From the NCBI RefSeq assembly GCF_000225505.1, contig NZ_BACI01000072.1:62001-126000 (forward strand): a stretch of DNA of 64,000 bases. Direction: 5' to 3'. Below the pieces are notes generated by a model, which searched no databases, had not been told where the DNA came from, and worked only from the letters and a program-made list of their open reading frames with translations. Positions 29,812 through 41,159 of this stretch are shown here, piece after piece (within the stretch, counting starts at the first letter, position 1; each line of letters opens with the position of its first letter). Source of the DNA: Gordonia alkanivorans NBRC 16433. GTDB lineage: Bacteria; Actinomycetota; Actinomycetes; Mycobacteriales; Mycobacteriaceae. Position numbers and translations under genes: made by a program.

Positions 29812-30474
29812 GTGTCTTACCTGTTGCGCGTCTACCTCGAGGACCGTCCCGGCAGTCTCGGCGTGCTCGCCGTGCAACTCGGTTCGGTCGGTGCAGACAT
29901 CCTGTCTCTCGAGGTGGTCGAACGCGGCAACGGTTACGCAGTCGACGACCTCGTCGTCGAGGTCCCGCCGGGCTCACTGCCCGACAGCCTGATCACGGCC
30001 GCCGAGAAGGTCAACGGCGTCCGGGTGGATTCCATCCGCCCGTACTCCGGTGTGCTCGACACCCATCGTGAACTCGAACTCGTCGACCAGGTCGCCACCG
30101 CCAAGCGCAACGACCGCCTCCAGGTCCTCGTCGACAACGCCCCGCGCGTACTGCGGGTGTCCTGGGCGATGGTCATCACCAAGGCCAGCGGCGGCGTCCT
30201 GCAGCTGTTCGGTTCCTCCGGGGCGCCGGAAACCCCGCTCACCCGGGCCGACTGGCTGCCGCTGGAGCATGCGGCACAGCTCGACGCGGAGGGCGACTGG
30301 GTACCGGATGCCTGGCAGGACATGGACACCCGACTCGCCGCGGCGCCCATCGGCTCCAACGACAAGGCGGTCCTGCTCGGCCGCATCGGCGGACCCGATT
30401 TCCGGCCATCCGAGGTCGCCCGGCTCGGCTACCTGGCAGGCATCGTCAGTACGGTGTTGCGCGCCGACGGATAG
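29812..30474 (+). CDS. ACT-domain protein
   Basis: A 220-residue protein with an N-terminal ACT domain (SYLLRVYLEDRPGSLGVLAVQLGSVGADILSL), of the type that binds amino acids, and a C-terminal region resembling a GAF-like or ligand-free module with no recognised catalytic motif. It matches M. tuberculosis Rv3013 in place and length. The start is taken as GTG 29812 because GAGAAT lies seven bases upstream (leaderless); an ATG at 29803 adds three residues. The ligand is unknown; regulation of amino-acid metabolism is only a guess. Confidence 0.82.
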   Translation: MSYLLRVYLEDRPGSLGVLAVQLGSVGADILSLEVVERGNGYAVDDLVVEVPPGSLPDSLITAAEKVNGVRVDSIRPYSGVLDTHRELELVDQVATAKRNDRLQVLVDNAPRVLRVSWAMVITKASGGVLQLFGSSGAPETPLTRADWLPLEHAAQLDAEGDWVPDAWQDMDTRLAAAPIGSNDKAVLLGRIGGPDFRPSEVARLGYLAGIVSTVLRADG

Positions 30475-30489
30475 CGCGATGATGGAGCC

Positions 30490-31002
30490 ATGACCTCCAT
30501 CACGCTCGTGCAGGGAGACATCACCCTTCAGTCGGTCGACGCGATCGTCAACGCCGCCAACTCGACGCTGCTCGGCGGCGGCGGGGTCGACGGGGCCATC
30601 CACCGTCGCGGGGGTCCCGCGATTCTCGCCGAGTGCAAGGACCTCCGGGCCGGTCGCTACAAGCGCGGTCTCCCGGTCGGTGAGGCGGTCGCCACCACTG
30701 CGGGCGATCTGGACGCACGCTGGGTCATCCACACCGTCGGGCCGGTGCACTCATACGACGAGGACCGTTCCGAGTTCCTGATCTCCTGCTATCGTGAATC
30801 TCTGCGTGTCGCAGACGAATTGGGTGCATCGACGATCGCCTTCCCGGCCATCTCGACCGGCGTCTACGGCTGGCCGATGGACGACGGCGCACGCCGGGCC
30901 GTCGGCACGGTCCGGTCCGCCGACACCATGATGACGGAGATCCGGTTCGTGTTGTTCGACCCGCGGGCATATCGCGCCTTCGACAAGGCGCTGAACGGTT
31001 GA
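30490..31002 (+). CDS. Macrodomain protein (O-acetyl-ADP-ribose deacetylase type)
   Basis: A 170-residue single macrodomain. Hallmarks of the MacroD/YmdB class are ITLVQGDIT, VDAIVNAANSTLLGGGGVDG, and AFPAISTGVYGWPMD. Such enzymes hydrolyse O-acetyl-ADP-ribose and remove mono-ADP-ribose from acidic residues. It starts 15 bases after the ACT gene; GGAG precedes the ATG. No ADP-ribosyltransferase gene is in the window. Confidence 0.93.
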   Translation: MTSITLVQGDITLQSVDAIVNAANSTLLGGGGVDGAIHRRGGPAILAECKDLRAGRYKRGLPVGEAVATTAGDLDARWVIHTVGPVHSYDEDRSEFLISCYRESLRVADELGASTIAFPAISTGVYGWPMDDGARRAVGTVRSADTMMTEIRFVLFDPRAYRAFDKALNG

Positions 31003-31079
31003 CGCTGCCTGTTCTTCGTGGCAGTGCTACCAGGCGAACGCATCACCGATCTGCCGGCCGCGTCTGGCGGTGACCCCGT

Positions 31080-33248
<2,169 letters not shown>

Positions 33249-33617
33249 TCAGCCGTCGAGCTTGGCCAGGGACCGTTTCGGCGCGACGTGCCGGTAGCTG
33301 GCATCGAGGAGTTCGGCGACCTCGTCCCACTCCGTGTCACCGTCGAGGATCAGTCCGAGCCACCCGTAGGGGCCGTAGTAGGCGGGTACGTAGAACCGCG
33401 GGTCCTCTTCGAGCGCGGGTTTCTCCGCCTCGTCGGGAATGAACAGGATCGACTGGTCGTGACGGACCTTGCCACCCTTGAGACCGCCGCCGTAGTTGGC
33501 GAACAGCTAGCCGCACCGGAACGTCGGGCGGCCGTGTGCGACGACCTCGGTGGCGTCGAGAAGCGCGAGGGCGATCTCGCGGACGCGACCCAGGATCGGG
33601 TCGGCGTCGTCGAACAT
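33249..33617 (-). pseudogene. MmcQ/YjbR-family protein, degraded tandem copy
   Basis: This is a second copy of the gene at 33815-34198, of equal length and in the same orientation. It has TAG at 33507-33509 where the intact copy has AAG (Lys after RPTFRCG). It also lacks one base in the start region: the intact copy reads GTGCCGCAT, this one GGCCGCAT, which removes the start. Downstream of the stop the frame remains open to KLDG-stop with mostly silent or conservative differences, so decay seems recent relative to the duplication. It could make at most a 36-residue peptide from the ATG at 33617. Confidence 0.88.
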
Positions 33618-33661
33618 GATCGGATGCGGCCCCTCGCAGGATAGTTCCGCCGGACGCGAAA

Positions 33662-33724
33662 TCTCGTCCCCCTCAGTGACTGTCGAGGGCAACTTGCCCT
33701 CGGGTGCCTGTCACGGGGACGAGA
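33662..33724. repeat. Three-tier inverted repeat between the MmcQ copies
   Basis: Nested arms: 33662-33671 with 33715-33724 (10 of 10 pairs), 33676-33680 with 33710-33714 (5 of 5), and 33684-33691 with 33695-33702 (8 of 8, CGAGGGCA/TGCCCTCG, three-base loop). It could fold as one long hairpin in RNA or a cruciform in DNA. No ORF explains it. Confidence 0.65.
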
Positions 33725-33814
33725 ATCCGGGGGTATGTGTGGGTCTGAGTCTTCCGAGCACCTCGCCTCCGGTCACGGGAGAGTCTCGGGGCATGCCCTC
33801 AAATCCACAGAACC

Positions 33815-34198
33815 TCAGCCGTCGAGCTTGGCCAGGGAGCGCTTCGGCGCGACCTGCCGGTAGCTCGCGTCGAGGAGTTCGGCGACCTCGTCCCAGTCGG
33901 TGGTGTCCTCGAGGATCAGGCCCAGCCAGCCGTAGGGGCCGTAGTAGGCGGGCACGAAGAACCGCGGGTCCTCCTCAAGGGCCGGTTTCTCCGACTCGTC
34001 GGGGATGAACAGGATCGACTGGTCATAGCGGACCTTGCCACCCTTGAGGCCGCCGCCGTAGTTGGCGAACATCTTGCCGCACCGGAACGTCGGGCGACCG
34101 TGCGCGACGACCTCGGTGGCGTCGGGCAGCGCGAGCGCGATCTCGCGGACGCGACCCAGGATCGGGTCCGCGTCGTCGAACATGATCGGATGCGGCAC
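33815..34198 (-). CDS. MmcQ/YjbR-family protein (intact copy)
   Basis: A 127-residue protein of the MmcQ/YjbR fold, which resembles a DNA-binding CyaY-like domain. Typical blocks are PTFRCGKMFANYGGG, ILFIPDESEKPAL and GPYGWLGLIL. Function in the cell is not established. On the minus strand TATCCT (34210-34205) sits six bases before the GTG at 34198, so a leaderless start is likely; the broken copy keeps this -10 but lost the GTG. Confidence 0.85.
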   Translation of the reverse strand: MPHPIMFDDADPILGRVREIALALPDATEVVAHGRPTFRCGKMFANYGGGLKGGKVRYDQSILFIPDESEKPALEEDPRFFVPAYYGPYGWLGLILEDTTDWDEVAELLDASYRQVAPKRSLAKLDG

Positions 34199-34261
34199 CC
34201 TCGCAGGATAGTTCCGGCAGGCGGCGTTCCGCAGAGCTTCCAGGGCACCGGCTCCAGGAGG

Positions 34262-35278
34262 TCAGAGCGCGGTCGGGTCGGTGCCGAGCAGCTGACCCGC
34301 TTCGGCGGTCACCGCGAGAGCCTTTTTCGCCCAGCTCTCCGACGCCCCGGCGAGACCGCAGGTCGGTGTGACGATAACATTCTCGGACAACACTTTTCGG
34401 CTGAGGCCGATGCGATCGGTGATGGCGGCGAGGTCGGTCGCGACGGTGTCGGCGTTCACCGGTCGCTTCGGCGCGGTGGACGGGATTCGGCCGGCCACGA
34501 GGATGTCCCCGCGGTCGATGAGCATCCCGATGCCGTCGAGGTCGGCGTCGGTGGGTGCGGTGACGTCGATCGAGTACGCCACGCCCCGAAGGTGTTCGAG
34601 GAGGTCCCAGCGGGGCCGGTTGCAGTCGTGGAGCACCACCGGCGCGTCGACGTGTTCGATGAGTTCGGTGAGGGCCCGCGCCGCCTCGACGGCGGGGACC
34701 GCCCGGATCGGGTCGAACCGGGTGAGGGGCTTGACGGTTCCGTCGATGACTCGACCGATCATCGGCTCGTCGATCTGGACGACGACCTGTGCGCCGAGGC
34801 GGCGCTTGATCTCGCCGACGTGTTCACGGAGCCCTTCGGCAGTCGACGCGACGATGTCGCGGACCGCTCCCGGATCCTTCAGCACGCGATGGCCGTTCGG
34901 CAGTTCTACAGAAGCCGAGGTGGTGAACGGACCGGCGACCTGGACCTTGAACGGACGCCCGGTACCGACGAATCCCGCTGTCTCCCATAGCTCCTCGACG
35001 ACGTCGAGATCCTCCTTGAGGAAGTCGCGGGCGCGGCGGGTCAGTTGCGATTCCCGTTGCGCCAGACGGTATCCCCAGGTCGCGGTGTCCATCGGGAGGT
35101 CGACGAGGATCGCGGCCATCCGGCCGATCAGATCCGAACCCGCCCCGCGACCGGGGAGTTCGACGAGGTGTGCGAGGTCGAGCTCACCGTTGACCACGGC
35201 GGCCGCCGCGCGCGGATCGGTGCCGGGCATCGAGCCCACGCCGGTTCCGACGCCGGTGGGCAGGCCTGGTGTGGTCAC
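34262..35278 (-). CDS. MetE-like (cobalamin-independent methionine synthase C-terminal fold) protein
   Basis: A 338-residue TIM-barrel protein of the UROD/MetE superfamily. It begins [19 protein letters not shown], and has [39 protein letters not shown] (with the zinc-type His-x-Cys) and the C-terminal [11 protein letters not shown] (Cys ligand). The N-terminal half of true MetE is absent, so it is a stand-alone barrel like M. tuberculosis Rv3015c, with unknown substrate. GTG 35278 overlaps the mnmA stop by four bases, so it is translated after mnmA; sulfur or methyl transfer linked to tRNA thiolation is possible but unproved. Confidence 0.85.
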   Translation of the reverse strand: MTTPGLPTGVGTGVGSMPGTDPRAAAAVVNGELDLAHLVELPGRGAGSDLIGRMAAILVDLPMDTATWGYRLAQRESQLTRRARDFLKEDLDVVEELWETAGFVGTGRPFKVQVAGPFTTSASVELPNGHRVLKDPGAVRDIVASTAEGLREHVGEIKRRLGAQVVVQIDEPMIGRVIDGTVKPLTRFDPIRAVPAVEAARALTELIEHVDAPVVLHDCNRPRWDLLEHLRGVAYSIDVTAPTDADLDGIGMLIDRGDILVAGRIPSTAPKRPVNADTVATDLAAITDRIGLSRKVLSENVIVTPTCGLAGASESWAKKALAVTAEAGQLLGTDPTAL

Positions 35279-36393
35279 CGAGTCGCGACGGCGGTCGGCT
35301 GCGACGAGGTGGACGCGATCCGCCCGCATCCCACGACCTGGTCGCCGTGCTCCGCGTCCGGCAGGTACAGCACGGCGGCCTGACCGCGTGCGACGCCGGT
35401 CAGCGGTTCGTGCAGGGCGATGTCGATCGCGGGTTCGCCGGCGACGGTGGTCGGGGTCGCGGTGACGGGTGCGAGCCCGCCGTGTGCACGCACCTGGACC
35501 ACGGCCACGAACGGCTCGTCGGGGGTGATGCCCGACGTCCACACCGCACGGGTCGCGGTGATGCCCCAGACCTGCAGGTCCTCGGCGGTGCCGACCGTGA
35601 CGGTGCCCGACGCCGGGTCGATCTCGGTGACGTAGCGGGGCTTGCCGTCGGCTGCGGGCGCATCGATGCCGAGGCCCTTGCGCTGTCCGATGGTGAAGCC
35701 GTGGACTCCTTCGTGGTCGGCGAGGCGCTCGCCGGAGGAGGCGTCGACGACCGCGCCCGGACGGATGCCGATCTTGGCACCGAGGAAGGCGCGGGTGTCG
35801 CCGCTGGGGATGAAGCAGATGTCGTGCGAGTCGGGCTTGTCGGCCACCGCGAGACCGCGGCGTGCCGCCTCCGCCCGGATCTCGGCCTTCGGGGTGTCAC
35901 CGATCGGGAACAGCGCGCGGGACAGCTGCTCGCGCGTCAGGACGGCCAGCACGTAGGACTGGTCCTTGTCGTGGTCGACCGCGCGACGCAGCTCGCCGTC
36001 GACGAGCTGCGCATAGTGACCGGTGGCGAGGGCGTCGAAGCCGAGGGCGATCGCCTTGTCGGCGAGCGCGGCGAACTTGATCTTCTCGTTGCACGTCAGG
36101 CAGGGGTTGGGGGTGCGTCCGGCGGCGTAGGCCTCGACGAATTCGTCGATGACGTCGTCCTTGAACCGGTCGGCGAAATCCCAGACGTAGAAAGGGATTC
36201 CGAGCACGTCCGCGGCGCGGCGGGCGTCCGAGGCGTCCTCCCGCGAGCAACAGCCGCGCGATCCGGTGCGCAGGGCTCCGGGCGCGGTGGAGAGAGCGAG
36301 GTGGACGCCGACGACCTCGTGCCCGGCGTCGACGGCACGTGCCGCCGCGACCGCCGAGTCGACGCCGCCGCTCATTGCTGCGAGTACGCGCAT
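35275..36393 (-). CDS. mnmA: tRNA-specific 2-thiouridylase
   Basis: Makes 2-thiouridine at the wobble position of Glu, Gln and Lys tRNAs. 372 residues. PP-loop [10 protein letters not shown] at residue 8, catalytic cysteines in [10 protein letters not shown] and [11 protein letters not shown], and the C-terminal beta-barrel. The start ATG overlaps the iscS stop (TGATG), placing the sulfur donor gene directly upstream. Two of its likely substrates, tRNA-Glu and tRNA-Gln, are encoded at the left of the window, though both copies here have CUC or CUG anticodons (U-starting isoacceptors are elsewhere). Confidence 0.95.
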   Translation of the reverse strand: MRVLAAMSGGVDSAVAAARAVDAGHEVVGVHLALSTAPGALRTGSRGCCSREDASDARRAADVLGIPFYVWDFADRFKDDVIDEFVEAYAAGRTPNPCLTCNEKIKFAALADKAIALGFDALATGHYAQLVDGELRRAVDHDKDQSYVLAVLTREQLSRALFPIGDTPKAEIRAEAARRGLAVADKPDSHDICFIPSGDTRAFLGAKIGIRPGAVVDASSGERLADHEGVHGFTIGQRKGLGIDAPAADGKPRYVTEIDPASGTVTVGTAEDLQVWGITATRAVWTSGITPDEPFVAVVQVRAHGGLAPVTATPTTVAGEPAIDIALHEPLTGVARGQAAVLYLPDAEHGDQVVGCGRIASTSSQPTAVATR

Positions 36394-37613
36394 CACGAGA
36401 CCTTTCCGCCGGGTGCGGAGACGAGGCCGGCGGCGCGAGCTCGATCCACGACCTCGTCGATGACCTGCGCCACCGCGTCGATGTCGGCGTCGGTGGTCGT
36501 GTGGGAGAGCGAGAACCGCAGCGACGACCGGGCGTCGGCCATGTCGAGCCCCATCGCGAGCAGCACATGGCTGGCCTGCGCGACACCCGCCGTGCAGGCG
36601 GAACCGGTGGAGCATTCGATGCCCTTGGCGTCGAGCAGCATGAGCAGAGAGTCGCCCTCGCAGCCGATGAAGGAGACGTGGACGTTTCCCGGAAGCCGTG
36701 CATCTGGTGCGGCGCCGTTGCGTACCGCCCCTTCGACACCGAGCAGGGTCTCGGAGAGCCGCGACGCCAGGGCGCGCACGCGGGCGGTGTTCTCCTCCAG
36801 GTGTTCGACGCACCAGGTCAGCGCGGCGGCCATGCCGGCGGCGCCGGCGACATCCTGGGTTCCCGACCGCACGTCCCGTTCGTGGCCGCCGCCGTGCTGC
36901 AGCGGGACGCAGGCGACCTCGCGGCCGAGCAGCAGCGCGCCGACGCCCTGCGGACCGCCGAACTTGTGGGCGGCGAGGCTCAGCGCGGACAGTCCGCTGG
37001 CGGCGAAGTCGACCGGCAGGTGGCCGACGGCCTGAATGGCATCGGAGTGCACCGGTACGCCGAACTCGGCTCCGAGCGCGGCGATCTCGGCGATGGGCTG
37101 GATGGAACCCACCTCGTTGTTGGCCCACATGACCGAGATGAGGGCCGTCTGGTCGGCGTGTGCCTCGAGTTCGGCCCGGAGCTCGGCGGGTGAGACCACG
37201 CCGTCGGCGTCGACCGGCAGCACCACGAGTTCTGCGCCGGCGTCGGCCGCGAGCCACTGGGCAGGGTCGAGGACCGCGTGGTGCTCCACCGCCGACACGA
37301 TGATGCGGCGACGCTGCTCATCGGCGCGGCGACGGGCCCAGTAGATGCCCTTGATCGCGAGGTTGTCCGACTCGGTGCCGCCGCCCGTGAAGATGACCTC
37401 CGACGGACGTGCACCGACGGCCGCGGCGATCGCCTCGCGCGCCTCCTCGAGGCGGCGTCGGGCGGTTCGGCCGGAACCGTGCAGTGACGAGGCGTTGCCC
37501 GGGGCACCGAAGACAGCGGTCATCGCCTCGACGGCTTCGGGCAGCATCTGCGTCGAAGCGGCGTGGTCGAGGTAGACGGACGTGCGCGGCGGCACTCGGG
37601 TTGGCAGGGGCAT
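36393..37613 (-). CDS. iscS: Cysteine desulfurase
   Basis: PLP enzyme that removes sulfur from cysteine and passes it as persulfide, here probably to MnmA and Fe-S assembly. 406 residues from the ATG at 37613 ([21 protein letters not shown]). PLP-Lys in [12 protein letters not shown]; the mobile loop with the catalytic Cys is [11 protein letters not shown]. The PLP-contact His is in [12 protein letters not shown]. It is the NifS/IscS-like copy paired with mnmA in Mycobacteriales (Rv3025c), not the SUF-operon SufS. A longer start at 37649 is possible but adds residues not conserved. Confidence 0.94.
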   Translation of the reverse strand: MPLPTRVPPRTSVYLDHAASTQMLPEAVEAMTAVFGAPGNASSLHGSGRTARRRLEEAREAIAAAVGARPSEVIFTGGGTESDNLAIKGIYWARRRADEQRRRIIVSAVEHHAVLDPAQWLAADAGAELVVLPVDADGVVSPAELRAELEAHADQTALISVMWANNEVGSIQPIAEIAALGAEFGVPVHSDAIQAVGHLPVDFAASGLSALSLAAHKFGGPQGVGALLLGREVACVPLQHGGGHERDVRSGTQDVAGAAGMAAALTWCVEHLEENTARVRALASRLSETLLGVEGAVRNGAAPDARLPGNVHVSFIGCEGDSLLMLLDAKGIECSTGSACTAGVAQASHVLLAMGLDMADARSSLRFSLSHTTTDADIDAVAQVIDEVVDRARAAGLVSAPGGKVS

Positions 37614-37738
37614 CGCTAGCAAGGATAAACGCGCGGCGGACGTCGACAAATTCCGCGACTTGTGAGCGCTGTGTGCACGCGCTGGTCATCGGGCGCCCGA
37701 CCACCCGACCAGACCCCGCGGCCGCCTTCTCGGACGTC

Positions 37739-38218
37739 TCAGACGCGTTCGAGGTAGAAGTACAGGTGCCGTCCGTCGATGACGCCGCCCTTGCCGTTCA
37801 TGATGCCCATGACGGTGGTGTCGTCGACGCGCTTGAAGTGATCGATGACCGGCTGGCCGTCGTAGACCATCGACGCGGTGATCTCCCCGCGGAACTCGAC
37901 CGCCCACAGGCTCGCCTCACCCTTGCCGAGCTTGACGTTGGAGAACAGCTTGCCGTTCTCGTCACGGCAGACCAGCGGCTGCACATCGCTGCGCGAGGTG
38001 AAGGTCTTGCCGAACCAGTTGGCCTTCGCCAGCATCCCGTTGATGGCGTGGCCGGTGGTGAACTCACCGCCCTTCCAGGCGCCGAGCATCTCCTCGGGAC
38101 GCAGCGTCGCCAGTCCTGCCCACACGGTGTCGAGGACCGCGTCGTCGACGAGCCCTTCCGCTTCCCGCAGTTCGAAGAACTTGGCGCGGGCCGCTTCTCG
38201 GGTCAGGGTGGACGTCAT
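37739..38218 (-). CDS. GXWXG/DUF4334 domain protein
   Basis: A 159-residue protein with an N-terminal GXWXG motif (EMLGAWKGGEF) and a DUF4334 C-terminal part (LPLVCRDENGKLFSN..., ASLWAVEFRGEITASMVYDG). These domains occur together in actinobacteria and fungi in uncharacterised proteins, sometimes next to oxidoreductases. The predicted fold is lipocalin-like and it may bind a small ligand (inference). It stands alone with ~60 to 125 bases free on either side. Confidence 0.8.
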   Translation of the reverse strand: MTSTLTREAARAKFFELREAEGLVDDAVLDTVWAGLATLRPEEMLGAWKGGEFTTGHAINGMLAKANWFGKTFTSRSDVQPLVCRDENGKLFSNVKLGKGEASLWAVEFRGEITASMVYDGQPVIDHFKRVDDTTVMGIMNGKGGVIDGRHLYFYLERV

Positions 38219-38281
38219 CGTCGGACTCCTTCGACATACGGCGATCTCCTCGGCCGCGTGCGCGGCCGCTTGCGAAGGAAC

Positions 38282-39130
38282 CTATATCAGAGAACGTTCG
38301 ATGTCACTTTCCGCGGCGCTCAACACACGCTCGCAACGCCGGGCCAGTTCGCGACGGTCGGCGCCCGGCACCTCGGCGTGTTCGAGGCGGACGACCACCG
38401 TCAGTCCGCGGGCCCGCAGCACCCGGCGCAAGGTGTCGAGCGGTGAGTCGTCGCCGATGAAGCTCGGGGCCGTCGCGGCACGCCCGTCGGGCCCGAGGAA
38501 CCGTAGGCGAACCGGGAACACCGGCACCCCGGCGTCGACCGCCGCCTGGAAGAACGCGGGCCGGAACGCACCGCCGGTCCGGCCGCAGAAGGTTGTCCCC
38601 TCCGGGAACACGATCACCGACGATCCGGTTGCCAGGCGCGCGGAGACCTCACCCACTGCCGCCGGGAGTCCGCGCAGCGTCCCACGGTCTACCGCGATCA
38701 CCCCGAACCGGCGCGCGAGCCCGGCCACCACCGGCATGTCGACGACGTCGGACTTCGCCACCACCGGTGCCGGGCTGACGAGAGCCAGCGCGAGGACGTC
38801 GAGAAAGGAGATGTGGTTGGCGACGATGAGTCCGGTTGCGCGCGGATCCCTCCGCCGGTCGTCGACGACGACCCTGATGCCGAGCGCGGCGAGCAGCGGA
38901 CCCGCGGCCCGCGCACGCAGGGCTCGTCGGGGCCGCCTCCGGAGCCGCGCCATCGTCCCGTCGGCAATGGGTGTCGCGACGATCCAGCCGGCGATCGCGG
39001 CCAGACGACACAACCGCCCACCGGTGACCACGGCGTCGGCTGCCCGCCTCTCGGCCCGCGGACCGAGGCAGGCATGCCCGCAGGTGCTCACCGGGAACCA
39101 CGGGTGACGCTCCACCGGCATGATGGTCAC
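38282..39130 (-). CDS. 1-acyl-glycerol-3-phosphate acyltransferase-like protein (PlsC family)
   Basis: A 282-residue acyltransferase. The catalytic HX4D motif is VANHISFLDVLAL (His and Asp), followed by the substrate motif FPEGTTFCGRTGGAFRPAFF. One hydrophobic stretch lies near the N-terminus (LAAIAGWIVATPIA). It begins five bases after the upstream GNAT gene stops, so the two form an operon, equivalent to M. tuberculosis Rv3026c-Rv3027c. The pair recalls olsA-olsB of ornithine-lipid synthesis, in which the PlsC-like member adds the second acyl chain. The acceptor here is unknown. The start could also be the ATG at 39121. Confidence 0.87.
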   Translation of the reverse strand: MTIMPVERHPWFPVSTCGHACLGPRAERRAADAVVTGGRLCRLAAIAGWIVATPIADGTMARLRRRPRRALRARAAGPLLAALGIRVVVDDRRRDPRATGLIVANHISFLDVLALALVSPAPVVAKSDVVDMPVVAGLARRFGVIAVDRGTLRGLPAAVGEVSARLATGSSVIVFPEGTTFCGRTGGAFRPAFFQAAVDAGVPVFPVRLRFLGPDGRAATAPSFIGDDSPLDTLRRVLRARGLTVVVRLEHAEVPGADRRELARRCERVLSAAESDIERSLI

Positions 39131-39135
39131 CGCGG

Positions 39136-39978
39136 TCAGGCCCCTGCCGAGCCGAGACGCTGGGCACTCGATCGCAGGCGGTCGAGATAGCGCCGGTTGG
39201 CGCCCTCCCGGTCGATGAGGGTGAGGAAGTCCGCGACATCGAAGACGTCGTCGACGGCGGGCTCACCACAGATACGGGCGCCCATCCGCAGGTATCCGCG
39301 CATCAGGGGCGGCATCCCGATGGTGTCCGACGGCGTGATGTCGTCGAGGAGCCGCCCACCGATGCGTGCTGGCGTCAGCGGGGTGACTCGTCGATCGGCG
39401 TCGGCATATTCCTCGCGCAGGCGGTCGCGGACGGCGCGCAGCACGGACCCGGGCATCCACTCCCCCGGGCTGTGCAGCGGCACCGACACGCAACCCATCA
39501 GGTACCGGTAGCCCGCGAGATCCATGTATTGCAGCAGGGCCGCCCACATGAGGGCGGTGACCGATCCGTCACGATGCCTGCCGTCCACGCAGGCGCGCCC
39601 CAGTTCGACTGTCTCGGAGAAGATGTCGGCCAATCGACTCAGGTCGAACTCGGTGGATGAGTACCAGCCGCCGGCGGCGATCGCACGCGGAGGTGCCAGC
39701 AGTCGTGCGCACCCGATGACGCCGTGGTCGTCGTGCCGCACGACGAGGTGCTCACAGAACTCGTCGAACCGGTCGGCGTCGCAGCCGGTGGTCGCGTCGC
39801 CGATACGGTCGGAGAAGCCGGGCTCATCGGCGAAGACCCGGTAGCGAAGTCGTTGGGCGGCAAGGATGTCGGCCGCGTCGTCGGACACCAGCACCCGCAC
39901 GGGTCCGGCGGTCAGCAGGGTGGCCGAGACGGCGGAATCGGTTGCCGCGGTGGTGGCGATGGACTGTAGAGCGTTCAT
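39136..39978 (-). CDS. GNAT-fold N-acyltransferase, OlsB/hemolysin-like
   Basis: A 280-residue protein of the Acetyltransf_5 group that includes acyl-homoserine-lactone synthases and ornithine-lipid N-acyltransferase OlsB. Diagnostic blocks are LRYRVFADEPGFSD and CDADRFDEFCEHLVV near residues 45-80, VIGCARLLAPP, ELGRACVDGRHRDG and MGCVSVPLH. ATG at 39978; a longer frame to 40095 has atypical residues. Coupled with the PlsC-like gene downstream. It probably transfers a fatty acyl group to an amine; the donor (acyl-ACP or acyl-CoA) and acceptor are unknown. Confidence 0.84.
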   Translation of the reverse strand: MNALQSIATTAATDSAVSATLLTAGPVRVLVSDDAADILAAQRLRYRVFADEPGFSDRIGDATTGCDADRFDEFCEHLVVRHDDHGVIGCARLLAPPRAIAAGGWYSSTEFDLSRLADIFSETVELGRACVDGRHRDGSVTALMWAALLQYMDLAGYRYLMGCVSVPLHSPGEWMPGSVLRAVRDRLREEYADADRRVTPLTPARIGGRLLDDITPSDTIGMPPLMRGYLRMGARICGEPAVDDVFDVADFLTLIDREGANRRYLDRLRSSAQRLGSAGA

Positions 39979-40095
39979 GCCCCGTATGAAAGCCACCGCC
40001 GGCGTCGCCACGACCACGGCCGCATGACGTGTCGGGGCGATCCGGATGAACACGTGCCGCTCCGGCGACCTCGGGTGAACGGGCCGCGAACACAC

Positions 40096-40127
40096 GGTGG
40101 CCCCCGACGCGAACGTCGGGGGCCACC
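40096..40127. terminator. Terminator after etfA
   Basis: Perfect 14-bp stem (40096-40109 with 40114-40127) with CGAA tetraloop, between the GNAT gene start side and the etfA stop at 40151. It ends the etfB-etfA transcript on the minus strand. Confidence 0.75.
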
Positions 40128-40150
40128 GGGGTACTGCGTGATCTACCGGA

Positions 40151-41107
40151 TCACTTGCGCTTCTTGACCTCTTCGGTCAGCTGCGGGGCGACGTTGAACA
40201 GGTCGCCCACGATGCCGTAGTCGGCGATCTCGAAGATCGGCGCCTCTTCGTCCTTGTTGACGGCGACGATGGTCTTCGAGGTCTGCATGCCGGCGCGGTG
40301 CTGGATGGCGCCCGAGATGCCCAGGGCGACATAGAGCTGCGGCGACACGGTCTTACCGGTCTGACCGACCTGGAACTGACCCGGGTAGTAGCCGGAGTCG
40401 ACGGCGGCGCGCGAGGCGCCGACGGCGGCACCGAGCGCGTCGGCGAGCTCCTCGACGACCGAGAACTTCTCGGCGCTACCGACACCGCGACCACCGGAGA
40501 CGACGATCGACGCCTCGGTGAGCTCGGGACGGTCGCCACCGATGTTCGGCTCGACCTTGGTGATCTTGACGGCGTTCTCGGCAGCTGCCGGGACCTCGAC
40601 GTCGACACGCTCGCCGGCACCGGCCTGCGGAGCGGCCTCGACGCCACCGGGGCGGATCGAGATCACCGGGGTGTCGCCCTTGGCCTGCGCCTCGACGGTG
40701 AACGCGCCACCGAAGATCGAGTGGATGCCCACGCCGCCTTCCTTGACGTCGACGACGTCGGCGAGCACACCCGAGCCGAGACGCACGGCGAGACGACCGG
40801 CGATCTCCTTGCCGTCGGCGGTGGCCGCGACCAGGACCGCTGCCGGAGCGGCGCTCTCGGCGATCGAGGACAGCACATCGACCTGCGGGTTGATCAGGTA
40901 GCCGGCCGCGTCGTCGGACTCGGCGACGTAGACCTTCTCGGCGCCGGCTTCCTTGAGGCCGTCGATGATCGCGTCGGCGGTGCCGGGCTTGCCGACGACG
41001 ACAGCCGACGGGGTACCGAGAGCGCGGGCGGCGGTGATGAGCTCGCTGGTGACCTTCTTCAGGGCGCCTTCGGCGTCCTGCTCCACGAGCACGAGTACTT
41101 CTGCCAT
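40151..41107 (-). CDS. etfA: Electron transfer flavoprotein, alpha subunit
   Basis: 318-residue subunit that holds the FAD which collects electrons from acyl-CoA dehydrogenases. The C-terminal FAD domain is plain: [20 protein letters not shown], then [20 protein letters not shown] and [19 protein letters not shown] precedes the ATG at 41107. Downstream of etfB in the same operon, 52 bases apart. Confidence 0.96.
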   Translation of the reverse strand: MAEVLVLVEQDAEGALKKVTSELITAARALGTPSAVVVGKPGTADAIIDGLKEAGAEKVYVAESDDAAGYLINPQVDVLSSIAESAAPAAVLVAATADGKEIAGRLAVRLGSGVLADVVDVKEGGVGIHSIFGGAFTVEAQAKGDTPVISIRPGGVEAAPQAGAGERVDVEVPAAAENAVKITKVEPNIGGDRPELTEASIVVSGGRGVGSAEKFSVVEELADALGAAVGASRAAVDSGYYPGQFQVGQTGKTVSPQLYVALGISGAIQHRAGMQTSKTIVAVNKDEEAPIFEIADYGIVGDLFNVAPQLTEEVKKRK

Positions 41108-41159
41108 GTTGGTTTTCTCCTGAATGACTGGGGTTCGCCGGATGGACTGGTGGGGAAGA

